The translations under genes were made by a program, and so were the position numbers. Below the pieces are notes generated by a model. It searched no databases and had not been told where the DNA came from. It was given only the letters and a program-made list of their open reading frames with translations. Shown piece by piece: positions 42,372-51,304 of a DNA stretch of 64,000 nucleotides; the first letter of the stretch is position 1, and every line of letters starts with the position of its first letter. Origin of the DNA: Streptomyces sp. NRRL F-2664 (lineage in GTDB: Bacteria; Actinomycetota; Actinomycetes; Streptomycetales; Streptomycetaceae); contig NZ_JOFX01000033.1 in assembly GCF_000719345.1 (NCBI RefSeq), positions 1 to 64,000 on the forward strand. The letters are read 5' to 3'.

Positions 42372-44347
42372 CCCCGCACCTCCGGCTCCGTCACGACCAC
42401 CTGGTGCTGGTAGGAGAAGACGAGCGTGCCCGCGCCGATGTCGATGCGGTCGACGGGGGCTCCGCGCCGTCCCGTGACGGGGTCGGCGGCGAACATCCGG
42501 ATGTCCTCCACCAGGACGTCCCCGACGGCGCGTTGCAGTACGCCGAACACCTCGCCGTACTGCACGGGCCGGCCGAACGGCCAGCCCGTGCCGTCGGGGC
42601 CGCCGTGCAGCGGGTCGAGGTGCCGGAACAGCGCGGTGAGCGCCGCGTCGCGCACCCGGTCGGCGTCGGCGGCGGGCGCCGACAGCCGGGCGACGACGGT
42701 GACGCCCTGGTAGACGGGCGGTTCCACGACGAGGCTGGTCCCGATGAGGCGTCGTTCGTCGAGGGTTTCGGTGATGGCGGTGAGGACCTGCTCGGAGGGG
42801 ATGAGCTGCTCGAAGCGGAGCCGGTGCGGGTCTGCGTCGTCGGAGACGGCGTCCGGCACCACCAGGACCCGTACGGAGCCGGCCCCGCGCCCGCCGTCGG
42901 TGGCGGCCAGGCAGCGGACCCGGCGGACCGAGGGCGCCGCCCGGCGGGCGAGGATCTCGTAGTCCTCGGCGGTCACGGCGCGTTCCTGCATGCGCAGCGC
43001 CTCAGGAGCGCGCAGCCTGGCGTTGTCGACGGTCTCCCCGGCGACGCCGCCGCGTGCGGCCTCGCGGTTGGTGACGCGGGCGACGTAGGGGACGGAGCTG
43101 CGCAGGACGGAGATCGCGCCGCGCGAGACGTTGCCGGCCGGGCCGCCGCCGGTGCGGTAGCGGGCCACGCGGATCCGCGACCCCTTGGGCGGTACGGCGC
43201 CGCAGGGGCGCAGGCTGCCGTCGGCCTCGCGCAGGACGGGCGGGAAGGAGAACTCGCCGGTGGTGGCGTCGACACGGACGTGCCGGTCGTCGGGCCCGGA
43301 ACGGCCGAAGTGCTCGACGACGTCCCAGCGCTGCCATCCTTCGGGGGAGGACACCTCCACCACCGGCGGCTCCCCGTCGAGCAGGACGGGCGGCCGGCCC
43401 AGCCGGAAGCGCTGCCCGGCCACGCCCTCGGACGTGCCGAGCGGTACGTCGGCGACGCGCTCGGCGTGTTCGACGGTCATGGTGGCGCCGACGGTGAAGA
43501 CGGCGGCCTCGCGGACGGTGGGGGACTCGGAGTAGAAGGGCTGGCCCGGCTCGGGCTCGGTGACCCGGCAGCGCAGCCAGCCGGCGCGGCTTCCGCTGAT
43601 CACGGACGCGGTGTGCCCGGCGGGGACGTACACGATGATCTCGCCGGGCCGGTTGAGGCCGCCGGTGGTGTCGGAGTCGGTGGCGCAGCGCTGCCAGCGG
43701 CTGCCGTCCCAGGCCTCCCACACCAGCGGGGGCTGGCGCGGGTCCACGCCGACGCCTTCGACGCGGCTGTCCAGGCGGATCGCGACGACGCACCGCGGCA
43801 CGGCGGTCGGCAGGCCGAGGAGCAGGGCGTCGCCGGGCTCGGGCGATGCCTGGAAGCACGGTATGTCGCGGCCCTCGGCGAGCGCGCCGGTCCGGTCGGC
43901 GGGTTCGCCGGCGCGGGGCGCGGTGACCAGCTTCGTCAGTTCGCTGGGCAGGATCCGCAGGTCGTCGGTGGTGGCGAACACGACGGCTTCCTCGGTGTCG
44001 CCGGCCGCGGTCGCCACTTCGGTCGTCACCTCGGTGCCGGCGGGCAGGGTGACGATGTCGGGCTGGGGGGCCGACAGCCAGAAGTCGACGTCCGCGGTGG
44101 CGGCCGACGGCGGGTACAGCTGGATGCCGAGCAGGTCGAGGAAGGCGAGGTAGTTCTTGTCCGGGACCCGGTTGAGCCGGTACAGGAGCTGGTCGACGAG
44201 GTAGGCGAACGTCTCGATGAGGGTGACGCCGGGGTCGGAGACGTTGTGGTCGGTCCACTCCGGTGCGCGCTGCTGCACGTACCGCTTCGCCTCGTCGACG
44301 AGCTGCTGGAACCGTCGGTCGTCCAGGTTGGGGGAGGGCAGGGCCAT
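42368..44347 (-). CDS. eCIS baseplate assembly protein, gp6/J-like (Afp11-type)
   Basis: 659 aa. N-terminal PSPNLDDRRFQQLVDEAKRY, then WTDHNVSDPGVTLIETFAYL and LLYRLNRVPDKNYLAFLDLLG are signatures of the putative baseplate assembly protein family. The C-terminal half contains the gpJ-like domain (LRMQERAVTAEDYEILARRA; VVEPPVYQGVTVVARLS; YGEVFGVLQRAVGDVLVE). One-base overlap (TGATG) with the gp25 gene upstream and four-base overlap with the I-like gene downstream. Confidence 0.93.
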   Translation of the reverse strand: MALPSPNLDDRRFQQLVDEAKRYVQQRAPEWTDHNVSDPGVTLIETFAYLVDQLLYRLNRVPDKNYLAFLDLLGIQLYPPSAATADVDFWLSAPQPDIVTLPAGTEVTTEVATAAGDTEEAVVFATTDDLRILPSELTKLVTAPRAGEPADRTGALAEGRDIPCFQASPEPGDALLLGLPTAVPRCVVAIRLDSRVEGVGVDPRQPPLVWEAWDGSRWQRCATDSDTTGGLNRPGEIIVYVPAGHTASVISGSRAGWLRCRVTEPEPGQPFYSESPTVREAAVFTVGATMTVEHAERVADVPLGTSEGVAGQRFRLGRPPVLLDGEPPVVEVSSPEGWQRWDVVEHFGRSGPDDRHVRVDATTGEFSFPPVLREADGSLRPCGAVPPKGSRIRVARYRTGGGPAGNVSRGAISVLRSSVPYVARVTNREAARGGVAGETVDNARLRAPEALRMQERAVTAEDYEILARRAAPSVRRVRCLAATDGGRGAGSVRVLVVPDAVSDDADPHRLRFEQLIPSEQVLTAITETLDERRLIGTSLVVEPPVYQGVTVVARLSAPAADADRVRDAALTALFRHLDPLHGGPDGTGWPFGRPVQYGEVFGVLQRAVGDVLVEDIRMFAADPVTGRRGAPVDRIDIGAGTLVFSYQHQVVVTEPEVRG

Positions 44348-44769
44348 CAGTCCGCGACCATTTCCTCGGCCCCCTCCTCGGAGGGGATCGTGTAGAAGGG
44401 GAAGACCAGGTTGCGCCGGTCGTTGGTGGTGCGCACCGTGTAGTGCACATCGATGTAGAGGGTGCCCGCCTCGACGGAGTCGAAGGCGACGACGACGTCG
44501 TCGACGGTGATCCTGGGCTCCCACCGTTCCAGTGCCTCGCGGACCTGCTGGGCGACCCGGCCGGCGGTGTCGCCGTCGCCGGGGGCGAAGACGTACTCGT
44601 GGATGCCGCAGCCGAACTCGGGCCGCATGGGCCGCTCCCCGGGCGCGGTGCCGAGGACGAGGCGGATGGCTTCCTCCAGCTCGCGTTCGCGTTCGACCAT
44701 GGCGATCCCGCCGGTCGGTCCGACGCGCAGCGGGAACGCCCAGCCGCGGCCGATGAACCGCTCGCTCAT
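44347..44769 (-). CDS. eCIS baseplate protein, GPW/gp25 family (Afp9-type)
   Basis: 140 aa. Contains the gp25/lysozyme-like baseplate core: ELEEAIRLVLGTAPGERPMR and EFGCGIHEYVFAP with the family's conserved EFG, then VREALERWEPRITVDDV. The protein is a wedge component that joins sheath and baseplate. Overlaps by one base with both neighbours. Confidence 0.93.
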   Translation of the reverse strand: MSERFIGRGWAFPLRVGPTGGIAMVERERELEEAIRLVLGTAPGERPMRPEFGCGIHEYVFAPGDGDTAGRVAQQVREALERWEPRITVDDVVVAFDSVEAGTLYIDVHYTVRTTNDRRNLVFPFYTIPSEEGAEEMVAD

Positions 44770-45086
44770 CACACGCCTCCGATCAGGACGTTCGGGGCAC
44801 CGGTGAGGACCATCGCGCCGCATGCGGTCCGGTCGCGGGCGCGGGCGGCGGGCAGGCCGCCGATGAGGACCGTTCCGGTGGTGAGGGCCGCCGGGTTGGG
44901 GACGATCACATTGGCCGGGCCCAAGGCCGCGTGCGGCGGGACGACGCAGACATGCAGGCTGCCCACGACGGCGGCGGGCCGGCCGCCGACCAGCACCGTG
45001 GCCACCGCCGCGGCGGCGCCGGGCGGCGGCGTGGCGAGCCGGCCACCGTGGTCGGTGGGGTCGCCGGTACGGGCTGCGGCTGGCAT
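44769..45086 (-). CDS. eCIS PAAR-domain spike tip protein (Afp10-type)
   Basis: 105 aa. Glycine-punctuated PAAR repeats: RTGDPTDHGGRLATPPPG, VLVGGRPAAVVGS, VCVVPPHAAL, GTVLIGGLPAARARDRTACG, MVLTGAPNVLIGG. His and Cys residues are placed to bind the zinc at the tip. It caps the VgrG-like trimer whose gene precedes it by 108 bases containing the pentamer repeat. Confidence 0.92.
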   Translation of the reverse strand: MPAAARTGDPTDHGGRLATPPPGAAAAVATVLVGGRPAAVVGSLHVCVVPPHAALGPANVIVPNPAALTTGTVLIGGLPAARARDRTACGAMVLTGAPNVLIGGV

Positions 45087-45099
45087 CGGGGGCTCCTCG

Positions 45100-45164
45100 G
45101 GGACGGAACGGGACGGAACGGAATGGAATGCGACGGAAAGGGAGGGAAAGGGACGGGACGGAGC
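45100..45164. repeat. 13-unit pentanucleotide (GGGAC/GGAAC/GGAAT) repeat
   Basis: Thirteen consecutive pentamers of pattern G-S-R-A-N (GGGAC, GGAAC, GGAAT, GCGAC, GGAAA, GGGAG, GGAGC) fill most of the 108-bp gap between the VgrG-like and PAAR genes. The coding strand is pyrimidine-rich there. Confidence 0.85.
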
Positions 45165-45194
45165 GGCGGCGGGACGGCGGCGGTGCGGGTGCTT

Positions 45195-47012
45195 TCAGTT
45201 GATGCGGATGAGGCGGGCCTTCAGGACGGCGAGCAAGCCCCCGTCGACGGTGACGTCGGAGGTTCCGGACACCTTCACCGAGCGGCCGCCGATGGTGACG
45301 CCGGCGGTGCCGTCGATGTCGACCTGGCGGCCGGACACCTTCACGGTGCCCCTGCGCGCGTCGAGCGTGATGCCGTTGCGGTCCAGGAGGACGGAGGTCA
45401 GGGGCCGGCCCCGGCCCGCGAACACGGTGAGTTCGATCCGGTCCCGGCGGTCGTCCATGCGTACTTCGAGCCGCTCGTCCCCGCTGACCAGCCGCAGCCC
45501 GGAGGGGCCGGGCGCCGCCGCGTCGAGCAGTTCCACGCGGTGGCCCGAACGCGACACGATCGACCGGCGGTTGACCTTGCCGCTGGTCCCGTCGATCAGC
45601 GGCACGTCGTGCGGTGAGGGCTGGTCCACGCCGTTGTAGAGGCCGCCGATGACGTAGGGGCTGTCGAGCAGGCCCTGCTCGAAGCCGACCAGCACCTCGT
45701 CGTTGACCTCGGGGCTGACCACGCCGCCGCCGCCCTTGCCGCCCCACTGGACGGTGCGGACCCAGTCGGTGACGTAGGTGTCGTCCAGCCAGGGGAACTT
45801 CAGGCGTACGGCGCCGCGTTGGGATCCGTTCGGTTCGCGGACGTCCGTCACCACACCGATCGCCAGACCGGGGATGCGCGGCCCGCGGCCCGGCGCGTTG
45901 GCGCCGGTGACCAGGCCCGTCAGGGAGCGGTCCGGGCTGGCGCTCACCCACACGGTGGTGCGGAAGCCGCCGTGCGGTTCCAGGACGTGCTGGACGGCGG
46001 TGGCCGTGTACCGGCCCGAGAACGCCTGCCCGACGTTGCCCAGCGCGACCGGTTTGCCGGCCCGCAGCAGCGGGTTGCCCTCGGCGACCGCCTCCAGTTC
46101 GCCGAAGCCGGAGCTGATCTGGGCGGCCGCGGCCTTCGCGACCGCCGTCGCCTCGGCCTGCGTGCGGTAAGGGGTGTCGGTGACGGACACGGAGGCCGCC
46201 CCGAACCGTGCGGCGGTCTGCGGGCCGAGGCCCGGCACGACCGTGTCGCTGACCACGGACGGCTGCTCGGCGACCAGCGGCCGCTTCGTGGTCACGTCCC
46301 AGCCGCGGACCTGCACCTTCGAGGCGCCGTCGGCGGCCGTCAGCGCGGCCCGCAGGGCGAGCAGGTTGCGCCCGTACTCCAGCACCATCGGGTCGCGGAC
46401 CGCCGACGTCGACGGGGCGGGCGCCCCGGACGCCTTCACGGGCCGGGTGAACTGCAGCAGCCCCTGGTCGTCGACCCGTACGTGCGCGCCGCTCTCCCCG
46501 GCGAGGAACTGCAGGAAGTCCCAGTCGGAGACGTTCGCCTGGGACAGTTGCTTGTAGGTGACCGGCGCCGCCTCCACCTTCCCCACGGAGAGCCCCGCGC
46601 CGGCGGCGACCTTGCGGACGATGGCGGCGGCCGTCATGTTCCGGTACGCGACCACCTTGCGGCCGCGCTGGAGGCGGTGCGCCTTGGAGTAGGCGCGGAC
46701 GACCGTGAAGGAGCCGGTGCGGTCCCGGTCGATCTCCAGGGCGGTGACCTCACCGTTGAACAGCCGTTCCCGCGACAGTCCCTTGACCGTCGCGACCGAC
46801 ACCCGCAGCGGGGTGCCGATGGTGATGCCGGTGGCGCGCAGGAACTCGTGGTCGGGGTCGCGGTAGGTGAGGACCGCGGTGTCGGGCAGGCCCACGTTCT
46901 CGTCGACGACACAGCTGACGAGTTGCGCCGCCCAGATCTGCGGCAGTTCGCCGGGTGCTTCCACGACGGGGTCGGCCGCGAAGGAGCGCCCCCCGGTCTC
47001 CGACCCGCTCAC
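45195..47012 (-). CDS. eCIS VgrG-like central spike protein (Afp8-type)
   Basis: 605 aa from the GTG at 47012, which overlaps the upstream LysM gene stop (GTGA). The N-terminal gp27-like part includes VSDWDFLQFLAGESGAHVRV, typical of phage late control D/VgrG. A gp5-like OB domain (about residues 390-475) has VTDVREPNGSQRGAVRLKFP and VSPEVNDEVLVGFEQG. The C-terminus is a beta-helical needle built of short repeats (GTVKVSGRQVDIDGTAGVTI). No appended toxin domain is visible. Confidence 0.93.
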   Translation of the reverse strand: MSGSETGGRSFAADPVVEAPGELPQIWAAQLVSCVVDENVGLPDTAVLTYRDPDHEFLRATGITIGTPLRVSVATVKGLSRERLFNGEVTALEIDRDRTGSFTVVRAYSKAHRLQRGRKVVAYRNMTAAAIVRKVAAGAGLSVGKVEAAPVTYKQLSQANVSDWDFLQFLAGESGAHVRVDDQGLLQFTRPVKASGAPAPSTSAVRDPMVLEYGRNLLALRAALTAADGASKVQVRGWDVTTKRPLVAEQPSVVSDTVVPGLGPQTAARFGAASVSVTDTPYRTQAEATAVAKAAAAQISSGFGELEAVAEGNPLLRAGKPVALGNVGQAFSGRYTATAVQHVLEPHGGFRTTVWVSASPDRSLTGLVTGANAPGRGPRIPGLAIGVVTDVREPNGSQRGAVRLKFPWLDDTYVTDWVRTVQWGGKGGGGVVSPEVNDEVLVGFEQGLLDSPYVIGGLYNGVDQPSPHDVPLIDGTSGKVNRRSIVSRSGHRVELLDAAAPGPSGLRLVSGDERLEVRMDDRRDRIELTVFAGRGRPLTSVLLDRNGITLDARRGTVKVSGRQVDIDGTAGVTIGGRSVKVSGTSDVTVDGGLLAVLKARLIRIN

Positions 47013-47734
47013 CGCTGTTCCTCCTCGCCGTGCTGGTCCCGCGTACCGGGCACCACGATCTCGGTGCCGGGGACGAGGGCCATGGGGTCGTCCAGGCCGT
47101 TGGCCTCGGCGATGACCCGCCAGGCCGTCGCGTCGCCGTACTCGCGCCAGGCCAGCATGGCCAGGCTGTCGCCCGCGACGACGGTGTGGGTGCTGCGGGC
47201 GGTGCGTGAGCCGGAGGTCGGGTTCTGCCCGGGCGGGTCGACGCTGGCCTCCTCGATGGACAGCGCGCAGGTGGCCCGTAGCGGTCTGCCGTCCACGTCG
47301 AAGAGGGTGTACGACACCGACAGGTTCGACAGCACGCCGTCGAAGGACGTGGTGCGTGCACTGCCCCACTCGAAGCGCACCCAGGGGCTGGCGGGCTTCT
47401 TGCGGCCGAGGCTGGCCGGGGTCGGTACGCACGCCTTCATCAGCTTCTCCACCGCCTGCTCCACCGAGTTGTCGTGGGTGGCGGTGGCGTCGAGGAACAC
47501 CTCCAGGCTGAGGGTGCGCGGGCCGCTGCCGACGAACTCGGGCAGCGCCGACTGCCCCGCCATGCGGGACGGGGAGCGACGCCACTCGGTGGTCTTGCCC
47601 AGTTGCAGGGTCGACGGGTTGAACTGCAGGTCGAGCCGGGCGATCGTCCCGCCGGGCTTCGCCCCGACCGAGGCCGGGGGTTCCTTGAGGGTGAGCTGGG
47701 CCCGGGCGCGGCTGGCGCGTGCCGATGAGGCCAT
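47009..47734 (-). CDS. eCIS tube-baseplate adaptor with LysM domain (Afp7-type)
   Basis: 241 aa. The N-terminal CIS tube-protein domain contains LDLQFNPSTLQLGKTTEW and the Phe/Trp-rich WVRFEWGS strand. A C-terminal LysM domain (about residues 182-232) has HTVVAGDSLAMLAWREYG and MALVPGTEIVVPG. Counterpart of Afp7/gp53, which links the hub to the spike. Four-base overlap with the VgrG-like gene. Confidence 0.92.
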   Translation of the reverse strand: MASSARASRARAQLTLKEPPASVGAKPGGTIARLDLQFNPSTLQLGKTTEWRRSPSRMAGQSALPEFVGSGPRTLSLEVFLDATATHDNSVEQAVEKLMKACVPTPASLGRKKPASPWVRFEWGSARTTSFDGVLSNLSVSYTLFDVDGRPLRATCALSIEEASVDPPGQNPTSGSRTARSTHTVVAGDSLAMLAWREYGDATAWRVIAEANGLDDPMALVPGTEIVVPGTRDQHGEEEQR

Positions 47735-47809
47735 GCCGTGGACTTCCTTCCGGGGCGACGGGTGAGCGGGACGGGGGGTGCGGGGAGGTCGTGGCGGGGC
47801 GGCGGGTGG

Positions 47810-48235
47810 TCAGGAGGGGAGCAGCCCCTGGTGGGCGATCTCCAGCGACTCCACCGCGGCGGCGGAGTCGGCGGGGTCGAAGGACGGCCCCTGCCAGCGG
47901 ACGGGGACGATCCCGAAGACCTGCCAGCTGATGATCCGGCTGAGGTCGGGACGCAGCGCGACGATCTCGCCGTCCTTCGGTTCGACCCGCCGCAGCGTCT
48001 CGTCCAGCCAGCGGCCGATCTTCGCCGTGTCGGCGGTGACGGGCCGGGTGAGGGTGATGTTCGACCAGGTCACCCGGCCGGGCAGCTGCCAGGTGAAGCC
48101 GTTGTTGCCGCCCTCGGCGTAGCTCTCCATCTCCACCTCGGCGCCCATGCCGGAGCAGGTGTGGAAGGCGCCCAGGTCGTTGCCGCCGATCGCCAGCCGG
48201 AAGAACACGCTGGTCGCGAAGATGTTGTCCGTCAT
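47810..48235 (-). CDS. eCIS second tube-type protein (tube initiator, gp19-like)
   Basis: 141 aa from ATG 48235. T4 gp19/Hcp-like tube fold: ATSVFFRLAIGGNDLGAFHT, CSGMGAEVEMESYAEGGNNG, GRVTWSNITLTRPVT and the terminal SAAAVESLEIAHQGLL. Differs clearly from the main tube protein at 51795, so it is likely the tube-initiator or adaptor ring (Afp5-type). The open frame continues upstream antisense-free only by GC bias and is not coding there. Confidence 0.9.
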   Translation of the reverse strand: MTDNIFATSVFFRLAIGGNDLGAFHTCSGMGAEVEMESYAEGGNNGFTWQLPGRVTWSNITLTRPVTADTAKIGRWLDETLRRVEPKDGEIVALRPDLSRIISWQVFGIVPVRWQGPSFDPADSAAAVESLEIAHQGLLPS

Positions 48236-48273
48236 CGGTCCGTCGTCCGTCCGTTTCTCGTTCTCACGTGTTC

Positions 48274-51141
48274 TCAGCGGCGCCCGTCGAAGGGCCTGCC
48301 CGCGCGTTCCCTGCCGCGCCGCAGTTCCGTGCGCAGGAGGCGGGCCACCGGGTCGAGCAGACGCCGGGCCAGGTCGTCCAGGTCGAGGTCGCCGCCGCCG
48401 TGCGGGGGTGCGTCGCGCGCACCGCCGGGCCGGGCGGGGGCGGCCGGGGCGCGCTGCACCGCAGGCGGGCCGCCCGCCCGCGCCGGCGGCGCGGGCCGCC
48501 GGGCCGGTGCGGGTGAGGGTGCGGGCGCGGCGACGGGTACCGGTGCGGCGGCACGGCCGGTGGCCGCGGCGGCCGGAGCCGGCTGGGCCGCGAGCGGCGG
48601 CGCCTGCGGGCCGGTCACCGGCAGGGAGCCGACTGCGGTGGCAGCCGGCCGTGCGGGGCGTACCGGGCGTACGGGGTGTACGGGGTGCGGCGGTACCGGG
48701 TCCGGGGCGTGCCCGCCGCCGGCAGCGCGCTGGATCTGCGGCGGCCGCGCCTGCGGGCCTGCCGCGGACGGGGTGGACCAGCGCGCCGGGACCACGGGCC
48801 GGCCGGCCGGGCGGGAGCGGGGGGCCGCGGCCGGCGCGGCTCCCATGTCCGCCACGTCGAGGGTCCCCAGACCCAGGGGCCGAGCCGCCAGCAACTGGAC
48901 GGACCGGGGCGCGGCCGCGCCCGGCGCGGCCGTCCCCCCGACGGTCCGGGCGCCGACCAGCGGGACCGTGCCGGGGCGACCTGGTGCGGCCGCCACCCGC
49001 TGTACGGGCGGACGCGCCCCCGCGACCGGTGCACCGGTACGGGGCTTCGTGGCGGGCACGCCCGCACCTGGCAGGGGCGCGTGCCCGCGGGCCCCGGAGG
49101 ACGCGCGTCCGGCGGCACTCACCGGCATCGAGGGCAGGGGCGACCCGAGACCGCTGCGCACGCGCGGCCCGGCGGCCGGCCCGGACGGTGTCGCCGTGGG
49201 CGGGAGTTGGGCGAGGGGTGCGCCGAGGGGTGGGCGGGTGTCTGTCGGCCGGTCGGGGGTTTCGGGTGCCGGGCTGCCGGGCGCGGGGTCCGCGTGCCGT
49301 TGGAGGGTGGGCATGGCGGGGCTCGGGGTGGTTGCGGTGGTGGGGGCCTGCGGTATCGGGCCGTCGGGCGTGGCTGCTGGGTGTCGCTGCAGGGTGGGCA
49401 TGGCGGGGCCCGGGGTGGCCGCGGTGGCGGGGGCCTGTGGGGTTGCCGTGGGCGGGAGTTGGGCGAGGGGTTCGCCGAGGGGTGGGCGGGTGCGTGTCCG
49501 CCGGTCGGGGGTTTCGGGTGCCGGGCTGCCGGGTGCGGGGTCCGCGTGCCGTTGGAGGGTGGGCATGGCGGGGCCCGGGGTGGCTGCCGTGGCAGGGGTC
49601 GACGGGGCGGCCGTCTGCACAGGGTCGGTGAGCGGTTCGCCGAGCGGTGCTCGGGTGGGCATGCGCTGGACCGGCGTCTGCGGCACGGGCGTCGCTTCGG
49701 GCTGCGCGTGCCGCCGCACCGGAGGAAGGGGAGCGGCCGTCGGCGGGAGTCCTGTCCGCGGGGTGCCGGGCGGACCGGGGGCGTGCACCCGCTGGACCGG
49801 GGTTTCCGCTGCCGGCGCGCCGGCAACGGGCTCCGTCCGGCGGACCATCGGCATGGCCGGGGCGGCCGTGGTGCGGTCCGGCGCCCCAGGATCCGGCACG
49901 GCCACCGCGGGTTCCGTGGGCCGGTGCACCGTGGGCGTCGACGGCGTCGACGGCGTCGACGACGTCGGCACGTCGGTGCCGAGCGGGGCGCGGGACTGCG
50001 CGCGCTGGACGGGCCCGCCCGGCGCGGTGTCCGGCGCCACCGCAGGCCGTACGGCGGACACGCGGCGCCGGGGCGCGGCGGGGACCCGGGCGGTGGTGAG
50101 GGCGGGCCCGACGGGGCGCGGCCGGACCACCGCGGTCCCGCCCTCTCCCGTACCACCCGGCCGGGCGGCCGGGGACGAGGCAGCCCTGGATCCGTGCCCG
50201 TCGCCGGTGCCGGTACGGCCTTCGGCGCCTGCCCCGGGGACGACCGCGACGCGGCGGACCACCGGGAACGGTGCCGGCGAGGCCGTCCGGCGGCCGGGCT
50301 CGGCAGCGCGCTGTACGGCGGGCGCGGAGGCACCGAGTACGGCGGGGGAGTGCGCGGACGTCAGGCCGAGCGGACCGGACCCGGATCCAGGACCGCCCCG
50401 GCGCTGCCCGCGGGACGGTGCAGCAGGGCCCGCCGCGGCAGTCGGCGTGCCCGGCGCGGGAGCGGGACGCGGATCCGCCGCCCGGCCCGGGGGTGTGGCG
50501 CGCGACGGAGACGGCTGCGTGCCGCCACCCCGGGACACGGCTCGTGCGACGACCGGCCCCGGCGCGCCGCCGTCCGCGCCACGGCCGGCGGCCGGTGTCG
50601 GACGTACGGCATCCGGAGAGGATCCCGGAGCGGATCCCGGAGCGGACGCCGTCGGGTTCGGCGAGGTGGTGCCGGGACGCGTACGGCGGGGGACCTGCGG
50701 GGTGTGGTGCCCCGGAGCAGTCGGCTCCGGGCCCGGGCCCGGCTCCGCGGGCAGGGCCCGCAGCAGCAGGGGGCCGCCGCTGTGGGTGGGCCGGGCGGTG
50801 GCGGGGCGGGCGACCCCGCGGACGAGGCCCGCGGGAGCGGACGGCAGCAGCGCGTGGGCGAGTCCGGTGTCGAACGACGGGTCGCGCCACGCGGCCAGGC
50901 CGGAGCGGAAGGCGAGTCCGTCGCTGACGCCGAGGGCCGCGCGCGACACGGTCAACCGGGGCGGCGTGGTCGTGCGCCAGCCGCCGTCCCAGCCCTCGGG
51001 GACGGTCCCCGACACCGGTGCCGTGGCCGACTCCGCCCTCGGACCGGCGGACGCCGATGCCGAAGAGGCCGACGACGCCGACCCCGCGGCCGCGGGCTTC
51101 GGCACGGCGGTGCGCCGACGCAGCCTGTCCCGCCATGCCAT
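48274..51141 (-). CDS. Large low-complexity eCIS protein with repeated hydrophobic-Gln-Arg motifs
   Basis: 955 aa, mostly Pro/Ala/Gly/Arg/Thr and probably disordered. The first about 110 residues (MAWRDRLRRR, then WDGGWRTTTPPRLTVSRAAL and GLAFRSGLAAWRDPSFDTGL) and the last 45 (LARRLLDPVARLLRTELRRG) look conserved. Between them, tripeptides V/L/I-Q-R recur many times (VQRAAEP, VQRAQSR, VQRVHAP, VQRMPTR, LQRHADP, IQRAAGG). A 130-bp DNA repeat duplicates two of these units. It sits between the DUF6760-like and second tube genes, where other systems place assembly or tape-measure proteins. Function not assigned. Confidence 0.7.
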   Translation of the reverse strand: MAWRDRLRRRTAVPKPAAAGSASSASSASASAGPRAESATAPVSGTVPEGWDGGWRTTTPPRLTVSRAALGVSDGLAFRSGLAAWRDPSFDTGLAHALLPSAPAGLVRGVARPATARPTHSGGPLLLRALPAEPGPGPEPTAPGHHTPQVPRRTRPGTTSPNPTASAPGSAPGSSPDAVRPTPAAGRGADGGAPGPVVARAVSRGGGTQPSPSRATPPGRAADPRPAPAPGTPTAAAGPAAPSRGQRRGGPGSGSGPLGLTSAHSPAVLGASAPAVQRAAEPGRRTASPAPFPVVRRVAVVPGAGAEGRTGTGDGHGSRAASSPAARPGGTGEGGTAVVRPRPVGPALTTARVPAAPRRRVSAVRPAVAPDTAPGGPVQRAQSRAPLGTDVPTSSTPSTPSTPTVHRPTEPAVAVPDPGAPDRTTAAPAMPMVRRTEPVAGAPAAETPVQRVHAPGPPGTPRTGLPPTAAPLPPVRRHAQPEATPVPQTPVQRMPTRAPLGEPLTDPVQTAAPSTPATAATPGPAMPTLQRHADPAPGSPAPETPDRRTRTRPPLGEPLAQLPPTATPQAPATAATPGPAMPTLQRHPAATPDGPIPQAPTTATTPSPAMPTLQRHADPAPGSPAPETPDRPTDTRPPLGAPLAQLPPTATPSGPAAGPRVRSGLGSPLPSMPVSAAGRASSGARGHAPLPGAGVPATKPRTGAPVAGARPPVQRVAAAPGRPGTVPLVGARTVGGTAAPGAAAPRSVQLLAARPLGLGTLDVADMGAAPAAAPRSRPAGRPVVPARWSTPSAAGPQARPPQIQRAAGGGHAPDPVPPHPVHPVRPVRPARPAATAVGSLPVTGPQAPPLAAQPAPAAAATGRAAAPVPVAAPAPSPAPARRPAPPARAGGPPAVQRAPAAPARPGGARDAPPHGGGDLDLDDLARRLLDPVARLLRTELRRGRERAGRPFDGRR
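49193..49582. repeat. 130-bp in-frame direct repeat in the Gln-Arg-repeat gene
   Basis: About 130 bases at 49201-49330 recur with few changes at 49453-49582, an offset of 252 bases (84 codons), so the frame is kept. Each copy encodes LQRHADPAPGSPAPETPDR followed by R/PTRTRPPLGEPLAQLP-like residues. Confidence 0.85.
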
Positions 51142-51145
51142 CTGC

Positions 51146-51304
51146 CTAACCGCCTTCGTTCACACGGGTGTTGATACGCGCTATCTCGGTGACCCAGTCC
51201 TGGCGCTCGGCGTGGGTCAGGTCGAGGATCTCGTCGCGCCGCCAGTGGAAGTGGTAGGCGATGTACGCGATCTCCTCCCGGAGCCGGGGGAGCGCGTACG
51301 TCAC
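51146..51304 (-). CDS. Small eCIS protein, DUF6760-like (52 aa)
   Basis: 52 aa, shorter than usual ORF cut-offs. GTG 51304 overlaps the preceding stop by four bases (GTGA). The protein has the motif REEIAYIAYHFHWRRDEI and HAERQDWVTEIARIN, close to the DUF6760 family found in actinobacterial eCIS and in phage tail modules next to tail-chaperone genes. It is followed after four bases by the 955-residue gene. Confidence 0.85.
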   Translation of the reverse strand: MTYALPRLREEIAYIAYHFHWRRDEILDLTHAERQDWVTEIARINTRVNEGG

